NCBI GenBank assembly: GCA_015068825.1
Contig: SVJU01000016.1
Location: 1-46,083, forward strand
Direction of reading: 5' to 3'
DNA: 46,083 nucleotides
DNA from: Oscillospiraceae bacterium
GTDB lineage: Bacteria > Bacillota > Clostridia > UMGS1810
The first letter of the stretch is position 1. Each line of letters begins with the position of its first letter. Position numbers and translations under genes: made by a program. Under the pieces are notes generated by a model that did no database searches, was not told the origin of the DNA, and saw only the letters and a list, made by a program, of their open reading frames with translations. This document shows, piece after piece, positions 25,224 to 33,571 of the stretch.

Positions 25224-26264
25224 ATGAATATGAAAAAAATTGCTTTTTTTGATACCAAGCCTTATGACAAAATTTATTTTGATAAATTCAAAGATGAGTT
25301 TGGATTCGAAATAAAATATTTTGAATCTAAATTAAACCCCGATACAGCTCACATGGCAACAAAATATGATGCAGTGTGTGCGTTTGTAAACGATGATATA
25401 GGCAAAGAAACAATAAAAGAGCTTTGTGAAACAAATGCAAAAATTGTTGCAATGAGGTGTGCTGGTTATAACAATGTTAACTTTAAAGAAGCCTACGGAA
25501 AAATTCATATTGTACGCGTTCCTGCATACTCTCCTTATGCAGTTGCCGAGCATACAATGGCGCTGCTTCTTTGCTTAAACAGAAAAATCCACCGTGCATT
25601 CAACCGTACAAGAGAGTATAATTTCAGTCTTAATTCTCTTATAGGGTTTGATCTTAATCAAAAAACAATCGGTATAATCGGAACAGGAAAAATAGGAAGA
25701 ACCTTTATCGATATATGTAAAGGATTTAAGCTTAATGTAATTGCGTATGACCCGTACCCTCAAAAAAATTCCGATATAAAATATGTTACCTTTGATGAGC
25801 TTTGTACAGAGAGTGATATTATTTCTCTTCATTGTCCTTTAAATAAAGATACTAATCATTTAATAAACGAAAAAGCTATTGAAAAAATGAAAAAAGGTGT
25901 GTATATATTAAATACATCAAGAGGTTCTTTAATAGACAGTGAAGCACTTTTAAATGCGTTAAAAAACAAAAAGGTCGGTGCGGCGGCGCTTGATGTTTAT
26001 GAAGAAGAAACAGACTTTTTCTATGAGGATTTATCCTTTAAAATAATAAATGATGATGTTTTATCAGGACTTATTTCTATGCCTAATGTTATTGTTACAT
26101 CACACCAGGCATTTTTAACCCACGAGGCACTTAAAAACATTGCTTATGTTACACTTTCCAATTTATCGCATTATTTTAATAATGAAAACCTTGAAAACGA
26201 AATCTGTTATAAATGCCATAAAGGTGAAGAATGTTCAAGAAAAGAAGGAAAGCGGTGCTTTTAG
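25224..26264 (+). CDS. D-2-hydroxyacid dehydrogenase (D-lactate dehydrogenase type) with Cys-rich tail
   Basis: NAD-dependent enzyme of 346 residues that likely reduces pyruvate to D-lactate. The Rossmann motif is TIGIIGTGKIGRTFIDI, preceded by SPYAVAEHTMALLL. Active-site Arg is in LNTSRGSLID, Glu in ALDVYEEE and His in TSHQAFLT. FDLNQKT and the overall length fit the LdhA branch. The C-terminus is unusual: after YFNNENLENE it ends CYKCHKGEECSRKEGKRCF, with four Cys spaced C-x2-C-x5-C-x7-C. ATG 25224 and 25230 are both possible starts behind AAAGAGG. The yetF-like gene starts one base after its stop. Confidence 0.88.
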   Translation: MNMKKIAFFDTKPYDKIYFDKFKDEFGFEIKYFESKLNPDTAHMATKYDAVCAFVNDDIGKETIKELCETNAKIVAMRCAGYNNVNFKEAYGKIHIVRVPAYSPYAVAEHTMALLLCLNRKIHRAFNRTREYNFSLNSLIGFDLNQKTIGIIGTGKIGRTFIDICKGFKLNVIAYDPYPQKNSDIKYVTFDELCTESDIISLHCPLNKDTNHLINEKAIEKMKKGVYILNTSRGSLIDSEALLNALKNKKVGAAALDVYEEETDFFYEDLSFKIINDDVLSGLISMPNVIVTSHQAFLTHEALKNIAYVTLSNLSHYFNNENLENEICYKCHKGEECSRKEGKRCF

Positions 26265-26265
26265 A

Positions 26266-26949
26266 GTGGCTATTGCTTTTGTAAGAACCATAATTGTATA
26301 TTTTTTGGTGATAATTGCAGTAAGAATAATGGGAAAGAGGCAAATTGGTGAGCTTCAGCCATCCGAGCTTGTTGTCGCCATAATGATATCCGATCTTGCC
26401 ACAGTTCCTGTGTCAGATATTCAGATTCCGCTTGCTGCAGGAATAATACCAATTTTAACACTGATAATTTTTGAGGTTTCTATATCTTTTTTAACCTTAA
26501 AAAGCGATATTGCACGAAATATTATAACAGGTAAACCCACTTATTTGATAAAAGAAGGAAAACTTCAACAAAAGCAAATGGAAAGCTTAAGATATAATCT
26601 GGAAGATTTATTAGAGGAATTAAGACTTAAAGATTGTCCTGATATTTCAAATGTTCATACTGCTATTTTAGAAACAAATGGTGAGCTTAGTATTGTTTTA
26701 AAATCTGACAGTAAAAATGTTACTGTTAAAGATTTAAATATAAGTCCGCCTCAGGAAAAGGTGCCTTATGTTTTAATATCGGACGGAAAAGTAAGAAACG
26801 AGCATTTAAAAGAGTTGGGGAAGGACGAAAAATGGCTTTATAAAAAATTAAAAGAGAGAAATATAGCAAGTGCAAAGGAGGTGTTTTTGTTGTCGGTTGA
26901 TGCCGACAACACAATTACCATACAAATAAAGGAGTGTGCAAAAAAGTGA
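26266..26949 (+). CDS. YetF/DUF421 family membrane protein
   Basis: A 227-residue protein with about three N-terminal helices and a soluble C-terminal domain. GTG 26266 is preferred, one base after the preceding stop. A longer frame from 26140 runs inside the dehydrogenase gene. The family hallmark follows at once: RTIIVYFLVIIAVRIMGKRQ, GELQPSELVVAIMISDLATV, then ITGKPTYLIKEGKL and a region with RLKDCPDISNVHTAILETNG. Such proteins are common in spore formers, and Bacillus relatives are linked to spores and membrane, but the molecular role is not established. Its TGA overlaps the DUF4363 start. Confidence 0.88.
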   Translation: MAIAFVRTIIVYFLVIIAVRIMGKRQIGELQPSELVVAIMISDLATVPVSDIQIPLAAGIIPILTLIIFEVSISFLTLKSDIARNIITGKPTYLIKEGKLQQKQMESLRYNLEDLLEELRLKDCPDISNVHTAILETNGELSIVLKSDSKNVTVKDLNISPPQEKVPYVLISDGKVRNEHLKELGKDEKWLYKKLKERNIASAKEVFLLSVDADNTITIQIKECAKK

Positions 26950-27326
26950 AAACCTTTATTTTTTCAATGATACTTCTTTTTCTCATAGTTTCTCTTCTTG
27001 TATTCAATTTTTTCAGTATAGAGAAAAAAAGCAACGAGCTTAATGCTATTCTTCAAAAGCTTGAGGAAAGCATTAAAGAAAAAAATAACGAAAAGATTTC
27101 AAAATATTTAAACGATGCAATACTGTTCTGGGAGGATAAAAAAGATGTTTTATTTGCCGTTTCAAATCATAAAGACCTTGATGAACTGTCGCAGATATTC
27201 AAAAAACTTAAAATAAGAATTACACAAGGAAGATATGATGAGGCAATTGAAGAAATACATCTTGCAAAATTTCATCTTGATGATATAACATCAAATGAGC
27301 TGCCGTTGTTTTCAAATATATTTTAA
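26946..27326 (+). CDS. DUF4363-like small membrane-anchored protein
   Basis: A 126-residue protein with one N-terminal helix (MKTFIFSMILLFLIVSLLVF) and a helical exterior domain rich in Lys and Glu, containing LNAILQKLEESIKEKNNEK, FWEDKKDVLFAVSNHKDLDE and EAIEEIHLAKFHLDDI. This fits DUF4363, which typically follows a yetF-like gene in clostridia. GTG 26946 overlaps the upstream TGA as GTGA and has AAAGGAG eleven bases before it. GTG 26934 is an alternative with no room for a ribosome site. Function unknown. Confidence 0.82.
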   Translation: MKTFIFSMILLFLIVSLLVFNFFSIEKKSNELNAILQKLEESIKEKNNEKISKYLNDAILFWEDKKDVLFAVSNHKDLDELSQIFKKLKIRITQGRYDEAIEEIHLAKFHLDDITSNELPLFSNIF

Positions 27327-27335
27327 CGCATTAAG

Positions 27336-27392
27336 CCCCTTATTTTATCATAATTATGTAATAGTGTATTATGTAAAAGATAAGGGGATTTT
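27336..27392 (+). promoter_or_regulatory. Hairpin that takes in the spoVB ribosome site
   Basis: CCCCTTAT (27336-27343) pairs with ATAAGGGG (27380-27387), and the stem extends inward by TTTA/TAAA and CATAAT/ATTATG. T6 follows, as in a terminator. The AAGGGG strand is also the spoVB ribosome site, so the hairpin may both end upstream transcripts and limit spoVB translation. A weak TATTAT (27367-27372) in the loop could start transcripts that lack the left arm. Confidence 0.55.
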
Positions 27393-27394
27393 TT

Positions 27395-28900
27395 GTGACA
27401 AAAAAACATTTTGTTTTAAATACATTTATAATTACCTTAACTTCGTTTTTTTTAAAAGGTGCAGGAATGTTTTTTAAGGTGTATTTGTCAAATAAGATTG
27501 GCGCAGAGGGGATGGGGCTTTATCAGCTTATATTTTCGGTTTACATATTTTTAATTGCTCTTACAAGCTCGGGAGTGACAATAGCCGTTTCAAGCATAGT
27601 TTCGTGTCAGATTGATAAATGTGCGCAAAAACGTATAAGATACATTGTAAGATGTGCGCTTTTTTATGTTTCGGTAATATCTTTTGCCGTTTGCTTAATA
27701 ATGAACTTTTTTGCAGATGAAATATCAGTTTATTTTGTTAAAGATATAAGATGCACAGAATGTATAAAAATTCTTTGTATAAGTCTTGCTTTTATAGGAT
27801 TTTCGGCAGTTTTTAAAGGTTATTTTACGGCAAAAAACAAAGTTTATCATATATCCAATTCGCAGATACTTGAAGATTTTATAAAAATTTTTACCGTTAT
27901 GTTCATATTTTCAAAATATGGTGTTAAAGATATTGTAACCTCCTGTAAAATTATAATGATTTCAATTGTACTTGGCGAAGCAGCATCGTGTTTATTTCTT
28001 TTTACTTTTTATAAAAAGTCGGTTAAGGGTGTTGGAATTTTAAAAGACAAACTAATATCTAATAAGCTTTATTCAACTATTTTTACAATTTCGTTAGGTG
28101 GCATAATATCGTCATTTTTGCACACAACTGAAAATGTTCTTATACCATCGGGACTTTTAAAATATGGTAATTCATCAAATAAGGCTCTCTCGCTTTATGG
28201 AGAATTAAAAGGTATGGCAATGCCACTTCTTCTGTTTCCGTCATCGGTTATATCTGCTTTTTCAACACTTCTTGTGCCGGAGGTTTCAAAATTAGGGGCT
28301 CTTAATCAGAACAAAAAAATTAATTATACAATTTACAGAGTTTTTCAGATAACACTTGTAATAAGTATTTTAATAATGGGAATTTTTGTTTCTTATTCCG
28401 ATAAAATTTCTATGCTTATATATAAGAATAAAGAAGTTGGAACAATAATGAAAATTCTGTCTTTCTATCTTCCGTTTATGTATCTTGATGGTGTAATATT
28501 TGCTTTTTTAACAGGACTTGGCGAACAAAAAACAGCAACAAAAATAATGAGCATAGATTCATTTATACGAGTTTTGCTTGTATATTTTTTAGTTCCAAAA
28601 TTTGGATTTTACGGAATTATAATAATGCTTTATATAAGCAATTTTTTAACACCTGTATGGGGTGGAATTGAGCTTCTAAGAAAAACAGGAGCAAAAATAG
28701 ATTTAATAAAGCTTTTATTTTTGCCATCGCTTTCGGTTTTGTTTGCTATTGTTTTTTCAAAAGTATTTTCGGGGAAAAACCTTATGATAAATATGGTTTG
28801 TGTAAGTGTTATTTATATTGTTTTTATAAGGTGCTTAAATGTTGTTACAAGTGATGATGTTAAATGGATGTTATCTGTTTTTAAAGTAAAAAGAAAATGA
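27395..28900 (+). CDS. spoVB: Stage V sporulation protein B-like lipid flippase
   Basis: A 501-residue membrane protein of the MOP exporter superfamily with about 14 helices. SpoVB and relatives move lipid-linked precursors across the membrane for spore cortex synthesis. The N-terminus FIITLTSFFLKGAGMFFKVY, then LSNKIGAEGMGLYQLIFSVY, is typical, as are ISLGGIISSFLHTTENVLIP and FPSSVISAFSTLLVPEVSKL. GTG 27395 lies eight bases after AAGGGG. Other MurJ-like or polysaccharide flippases are the alternative, but sporulation context and N-terminus favour SpoVB. Confidence 0.88.
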   Translation: MTKKHFVLNTFIITLTSFFLKGAGMFFKVYLSNKIGAEGMGLYQLIFSVYIFLIALTSSGVTIAVSSIVSCQIDKCAQKRIRYIVRCALFYVSVISFAVCLIMNFFADEISVYFVKDIRCTECIKILCISLAFIGFSAVFKGYFTAKNKVYHISNSQILEDFIKIFTVMFIFSKYGVKDIVTSCKIIMISIVLGEAASCLFLFTFYKKSVKGVGILKDKLISNKLYSTIFTISLGGIISSFLHTTENVLIPSGLLKYGNSSNKALSLYGELKGMAMPLLLFPSSVISAFSTLLVPEVSKLGALNQNKKINYTIYRVFQITLVISILIMGIFVSYSDKISMLIYKNKEVGTIMKILSFYLPFMYLDGVIFAFLTGLGEQKTATKIMSIDSFIRVLLVYFLVPKFGFYGIIIMLYISNFLTPVWGGIELLRKTGAKIDLIKLLFLPSLSVLFAIVFSKVFSGKNLMINMVCVSVIYIVFIRCLNVVTSDDVKWMLSVFKVKRK

Positions 28901-28924
28901 CGGATTTTATAAAATCCGTCATTT
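28895..28924. terminator. Bidirectional terminator between spoVB and the HAD gene
   Basis: A perfect palindrome with AAATGACGGATTTT on the left arm, ending in ATTT. It includes the spoVB stop codon TGA and serves both convergent operons. Confidence 0.8.
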
Positions 28925-28933
28925 AAGTTTAAG

Positions 28934-29890
28934 TTACCTTTTAAAAATATCAAAAAGCTTTTTATCAAGATAATCTTCAATTATAATATTTGAGCCAAGT
29001 TTTTTATGTAGCTCTCTTTGATAGGTGGCGTCTTTTGGAAGACGGCTTATAACAAGACTTCCCATTTCGTATCCGGCAAAAATTTCTGCGCGGCCATCAC
29101 CTATAACAAGAACATTTTTGCCGTCTGCACCAAGCTTTTTGAGAAGATTTTTCATTATTATTTCTTTGGGGAGCTTTTCGGTCCATGTAGAGCCGATAAT
29201 ATCCTTTGCAATGCCATCATCACCAATAGTGTAGCCAAGAGTTTCGACTTCTTGGTGCATTCCCATACCTTTTTCAACAACAGCACCTGTTACAAAATAG
29301 TTTTCAACACCGTTCTTTTTTAAAAATTTCAAAAACTCCATGGAACCTTTAATTTGAAATTTTTCGGGATTTTTCTTTGCAATTTCAAGATTTTTATCAC
29401 GGCAAAAACCATTTAAAACTTTTTCATAAAGTTTAAATAATCTTGGCGTTTTTTCTATTAGCATATCTTTAATAGCATTAGTTTCACCCATATTGTCAAA
29501 GCACTCTTCACCTTGCCATATTCTTTTTATTATTTCGCTGTTAAGATTTTTATCACATTCAACTTTTATGTTTCCTTCTTCAACAGAGCGTCTTATTGCC
29601 CATTCCATTTGTGTAAGGGCAGAAAGCCCTGCAGATTCAATGCAAAATTTATCTGTTTCTTCAAGCTTTTGGCTTCCTGCAAGATTAATTAATCTTTTTT
29701 TGTTTTCGTCACTGTCGAAATCATCGGGAAGACCGTTTACTATTACATCATAAAGACATATACTCATGACAGGTGGCCAGTCACGGATTAAAGAATGAGT
29801 GCCGTCAATGTCGTGAAAAGCATATTTAATTTCAAAATCATTAAAATCGTTTATTACAATATCTGTTTTTGTGTTGTGTGCATATAGCAT
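28934..29890 (-). CDS. HAD-superfamily phosphatase-like protein
   Basis: A 318-residue HAD protein, last in the GH38 - GH130 - HAD operon. The catalytic motif AFHDIDGTHS (D27 and D29) is near the N-terminus, a long cap region spans about residues 40-190, VENYFVTGAVVEKG carries the motif II Thr, and NVLVIGDGRAEIFAGY is the metal-binding motif IV. In this setting a sugar phosphate is the obvious substrate, perhaps mannose 1-phosphate or another product of the GH130 enzyme. That is inference from context. A mutase role is less likely as the cap is large and unusual. Confidence 0.8.
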   Translation of the reverse strand: MLYAHNTKTDIVINDFNDFEIKYAFHDIDGTHSLIRDWPPVMSICLYDVIVNGLPDDFDSDENKKRLINLAGSQKLEETDKFCIESAGLSALTQMEWAIRRSVEEGNIKVECDKNLNSEIIKRIWQGEECFDNMGETNAIKDMLIEKTPRLFKLYEKVLNGFCRDKNLEIAKKNPEKFQIKGSMEFLKFLKKNGVENYFVTGAVVEKGMGMHQEVETLGYTIGDDGIAKDIIGSTWTEKLPKEIIMKNLLKKLGADGKNVLVIGDGRAEIFAGYEMGSLVISRLPKDATYQRELHKKLGSNIIIEDYLDKKLFDIFKR

Positions 29891-29909
29891 TTATAATCAC
29901 CTTTCTTGC

Positions 29910-31082
29910 CTAAAATGTATGTTTTCTTAATTCTTTTATAAGCTTATTATAATCAAGCTCCATATAGCAGGCTTTTTCATCTGCTGCTCCATAGCTTACA
30001 ATAAGCTTATCACCATTTTTGTCGATATCAGTAAAAAATACTGCTGGTGTCTTTGATTTGTTAGGTTTTTCAAAATCTTCGGTGTCGGTAATCCATTTCT
30101 CTTTGCAAAGATGCGTGATTTTTGGAAAATCATTATCAACCTCTTTCAATATCATAAAAGATTGAGCATAGCCTTTTACCTCATCTTCTTTTCCGTGAAA
30201 GTTTAAAAGCCATTCGCCATTTCCCATTTTAACGGGCGGAGTGCTTCCTCCGACTTTTTCTTTTTGCCAGCTTTCAGTTGGTGAGTAGAGTATTTTTCTT
30301 TTATTTGCATTATTTGCAAAATCAAAAAGAGAATCTGCGCAGGAAATCATAATAGATGGCTTCTTTTGTGTAAATCCATCATAGTTATAAGGACAATACG
30401 GTCTGTGTATCATTACATATTGCATTTTTCCATCGATTTTCATTTTTTCAGGGAACAAAAACACATCTCTGTCTTCACCTTTTTCTGGAGAAGTAAGATT
30501 TGTTACATAAGTAAAAGCTTTATCATAATCTTTTATATAAAGGGCATCGAGATTTACTTTGTATAAAAGTGTAACGGTTGGATTTTTTTGCGTTGAAAAA
30601 GGATTGCTTTCATCTTTTGCCCATTGGGGCATACATTGCTGGGGGTCATCGTGCTCCCAGAAAGGCCCGGGAGGAAACATTCTTGTAGCAACTGTTAAAT
30701 AACATTCATCTTCAACCCAGAACATTCTTGGGTCTTCAATGCAACCGTTCATATAGGCAGGAACTTTTTCACCCTTGATGTTTTTTGTGTATAAGTCATC
30801 AAGTTCAAAATTAAGTTGCGGTGCAAGTGCAGGTTTTTCAAAATCAAAAGTGAAATTTTCGCCATCGTCATCTGAATATCCGTAAGCAAGAAAAATAGGA
30901 TAGGGAAGCGGTTTTTCGGGAAATCTTTTTTCTTCATACGGGCCTGTTGTGCGAACAAGCATATGAATTCTTTTGTTCTTATTATCAATAAGAATGGAAG
31001 GATTCAGAACCATATAGCTTGCCCATGATGTGTCTTCTTGCGGTGTTAAAATACATCGCCTTTTAATAACAATATTTTCCAT
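29910..31082 (-). CDS. GH130-like beta-propeller glycosidase or phosphorylase
   Basis: A 390-residue five-bladed propeller protein. The blade starts are visible in LNPSILIDNKNKRIHMLVRT, GCIEDPRMFWVEDECYLTVA, DRDVFLFPEKM and PPVKMGNGEWLLNFHG. The EDPR motif holds the catalytic Asp of GH130 enzymes. These act on beta-mannosides, most by phosphorolysis and some by hydrolysis. The protein has no export signal, so it acts inside the cell. It lies between the GH38 gene (15 bases upstream) and the HAD gene, suggesting stepwise breakdown of imported manno-oligosaccharides. GH43/GH32-like propellers are the alternative. Confidence 0.8.
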   Translation of the reverse strand: MENIVIKRRCILTPQEDTSWASYMVLNPSILIDNKNKRIHMLVRTTGPYEEKRFPEKPLPYPIFLAYGYSDDDGENFTFDFEKPALAPQLNFELDDLYTKNIKGEKVPAYMNGCIEDPRMFWVEDECYLTVATRMFPPGPFWEHDDPQQCMPQWAKDESNPFSTQKNPTVTLLYKVNLDALYIKDYDKAFTYVTNLTSPEKGEDRDVFLFPEKMKIDGKMQYVMIHRPYCPYNYDGFTQKKPSIMISCADSLFDFANNANKRKILYSPTESWQKEKVGGSTPPVKMGNGEWLLNFHGKEDEVKGYAQSFMILKEVDNDFPKITHLCKEKWITDTEDFEKPNKSKTPAVFFTDIDKNGDKLIVSYGAADEKACYMELDYNKLIKELRKHTF

Positions 31083-31097
31083 AATTATCTCCTTTGT

Positions 31098-33461
31098 TTA
31101 CCATTCAATAAGATTTATTTCTTTTCCAGTGTGTGTAAATGTTTTAATTTCGTTATGAGATATGTTTGTTTCTATTTCTTTGCCAAATATTTTGATTTTA
31201 ACATTATCATTTTTGCCGTTTATTTCGTAAAATCTTATGATATCATCGTTTAAATCTTCGCCTTCTTTAATAGCCGAAACCATAATATTTTCACTGTCAC
31301 ATTCAAAACCAGTAAACTTCATAGGGAGTTTTCCAGTGTGAAAACTATCCATTATTGGTAAAAGCTTAATGCTTAATTCATTTGCGTTTTTATCTGCTTT
31401 AAGATTGTTTTCGTAAGGAAATATCGAATATGAAAATTCGTGTATGCCTTGTTCGGCATATTCACAAAATTCATCTCTTTTTCCAAAATGGTCTGCATAA
31501 ATTGCACTTCTTAATACTGTAAGACGGACAAAACCATCTTTTGTGTCGTAAGCATATTTTGAATCGGTTGCAACACAAAGATTATCTGTTGCAAACCATA
31601 AATTGTGGCACTCTTCGCCGGTGTTTTCATCTCTTATAATAGTTCCATAAGCGATTTTTGAAATTATCTTGTTGCCGCATGGAAAACAAAATTTTAAAGT
31701 TCTGTGCTTTTCGTGAAAATCTATTTTTGTATTGACAGTTAAAACTTTACTGTCATCAACCAAAGTGTAATCTCTTTCAAGGTAAGAATTATTGTATTTT
31801 GTATTAATTCGCAGTGTAATTCTCACATTTCCGTCTTCAACGATAGAAAACTTTGGATTGTCAAATGTGCCGATTGTATCACCGAGAATTTCTTTATCGT
31901 GTGCCCAGGTATCGCAGTCTGTTTCGTCAAGTAAAACAGCACTGCAAGGTTTATCTATAATATATTTTTTGCCTTCTTTATCATAGAATTTTGCAATGTC
32001 ACCTGTTACTTTATCAAATTCGACCTTGATTTTGTTGTTTTCCAAGGAAGTATCAGTTATTTTAAGATTGCTTTTAAAGGTTGCCTTACTCTCTTTTTCT
32101 GCAAACAATTGGTATACTGCATATCCAAGCGGTTCAACCTCAGCAATGAATGATGTATGATATTTGTCGTCTGAATTGGTCTGGTCACCGCGAATAAGCT
32201 GAAATGGAATTTCATTGCCGTTAAAGTCGGTTATTTTTTTAGCATTCTGATTAATACTTACAGGCATTTTTACTTTCCAGGTGTGTGGATTAAATACAAC
32301 AACAGGAGTTCCTAAAACTTCGTGTTCCCATATTTTCCATTGCTCAGGCGCTTTGTAAGAGGGGAGAGTTTCGCCCTGCAAGGTGTCAATATTCTGACAA
32401 ATTTTCTGCATAGCAAAATTTATTGCCTGCTCGGTTATGCTTAGAGTTTCTCCGTAAAGATATGCGGCGTCTTCATAAGCTTTTTTTATTGAACAACCTC
32501 CTAAAATATCATGGAATTGGTTAAATAAAACATTTTTCCATGCTTTGTTAAGCTTTTTATGAGGATATTTTGCACCTGTAAGTTTTTTTGCCATAACGCA
32601 TAGTTTTTCGGCAACAATAAGATTGTTTTCGCATCTTCTGTTATACTGTTTTACAAAGCTTGTTGCACTGTAGCATCCTCTTGCGTGGTGTTGCAATTCA
32701 TCTTTAACAACTTTGAGATTTTCTTTATCAATACTGTCAAAATATTCATCAGGTGTCGAATATACGGCATCCTCAATGTTTAATTTGTTTATTTCATCAA
32801 TCAGTTTTATTGTTGGTCCTCCACCATGATTACCAACACCATAAAATGCCATATAATCCATATTTTCTTTGTCGGCTTTTTCTTTCAAAATTGTAAAGTT
32901 TTCCATTCTTGATAAATCATAATTATAGAAAAAGGGTATACGATATGTTACAATGCGGCTTTCATCATCGCTTTCCCACATAAAAAGACTTTCTTTTATA
33001 TCTTTTTCGTGGGGCATAGGTCGCATAAAAACATAATTATCTATTTCGCTTAATTTTAAAATTTTAGGTAAGTTTGCGTTATGACCGAATGAGTCCACAT
33101 TGTAGCCTGTTTTTGCAACAATACCAAATTTTTCTTTAAAATATCGTTGTGCTATGAGAGAATGACGGGCAAAGCTTTCACCATCGGGAATATTACAGTC
33201 GGGTTGCAAAAACCATCCGCCAACTATATTCCATCTTCCTTCTTTTACTCTTGTTTTTATTTCTTCAAACATATCAGGATCTATTTTTTCAATCCATTCA
33301 TAATATACACTGCATGCGCTTGTAAATTTAAAGTCATCAAAATCACACATTCTGTCAAGCGCACTTCTAAAAGTTGCACGTATTTCCGAAAAACCCTCCT
33401 GCCATCTCCACAACCACACGGGGTCAAGATGTGCGTTTCCTACAAGATATAGTTTTGCCAT
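31098..33461 (-). CDS. GH38 alpha-mannosidase
   Basis: A 787-residue cytoplasmic exo-alpha-mannosidase that probably removes alpha-linked mannose from imported glycans. The zinc site begins with NAHLDPVWLWRW (H11 and D13), and the nucleophile is D123 in GYNVDSFGHNANLPKIL. HHARGCYSATS and NQFHDILGGCSI are further conserved catalytic-domain stretches. The middle helical bundle and C-terminal beta domains follow, at normal length for bacterial GH38. There is no signal peptide. Start ATG has GGAG 8 bases upstream. It is first in the operon and divergent from an AraC gene that is the likely regulator. Confidence 0.93.
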   Translation of the reverse strand: MAKLYLVGNAHLDPVWLWRWQEGFSEIRATFRSALDRMCDFDDFKFTSACSVYYEWIEKIDPDMFEEIKTRVKEGRWNIVGGWFLQPDCNIPDGESFARHSLIAQRYFKEKFGIVAKTGYNVDSFGHNANLPKILKLSEIDNYVFMRPMPHEKDIKESLFMWESDDESRIVTYRIPFFYNYDLSRMENFTILKEKADKENMDYMAFYGVGNHGGGPTIKLIDEINKLNIEDAVYSTPDEYFDSIDKENLKVVKDELQHHARGCYSATSFVKQYNRRCENNLIVAEKLCVMAKKLTGAKYPHKKLNKAWKNVLFNQFHDILGGCSIKKAYEDAAYLYGETLSITEQAINFAMQKICQNIDTLQGETLPSYKAPEQWKIWEHEVLGTPVVVFNPHTWKVKMPVSINQNAKKITDFNGNEIPFQLIRGDQTNSDDKYHTSFIAEVEPLGYAVYQLFAEKESKATFKSNLKITDTSLENNKIKVEFDKVTGDIAKFYDKEGKKYIIDKPCSAVLLDETDCDTWAHDKEILGDTIGTFDNPKFSIVEDGNVRITLRINTKYNNSYLERDYTLVDDSKVLTVNTKIDFHEKHRTLKFCFPCGNKIISKIAYGTIIRDENTGEECHNLWFATDNLCVATDSKYAYDTKDGFVRLTVLRSAIYADHFGKRDEFCEYAEQGIHEFSYSIFPYENNLKADKNANELSIKLLPIMDSFHTGKLPMKFTGFECDSENIMVSAIKEGEDLNDDIIRFYEINGKNDNVKIKIFGKEIETNISHNEIKTFTHTGKEINLIEW

Positions 33462-33511
33462 AATTATCTCCTTGAAGTTTATATAATTTAATTTTACATT
33501 GTAATTAAAAT

Positions 33512-33541
33512 ATTGTAAATTTTAATTATTTATGATACAAT
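33512..33541. promoter_or_regulatory. Superimposed divergent promoters (AraC plus strand, GH38 minus strand)
   Basis: Plus strand: TTGTAA (33513-33518), 17 bases, TACAAT (33536-33541). Minus strand: TTGTAT (33535-33540), 17 bases, TACAAT (33512-33517). Each -10 lies on the -35 of the other, so the two promoters occupy the same 30 bases and should compete for RNA polymerase. Confidence 0.55.
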
Positions 33542-33571
33542 TAAGAAAATCAACGATTTGGCGGTGATGAA

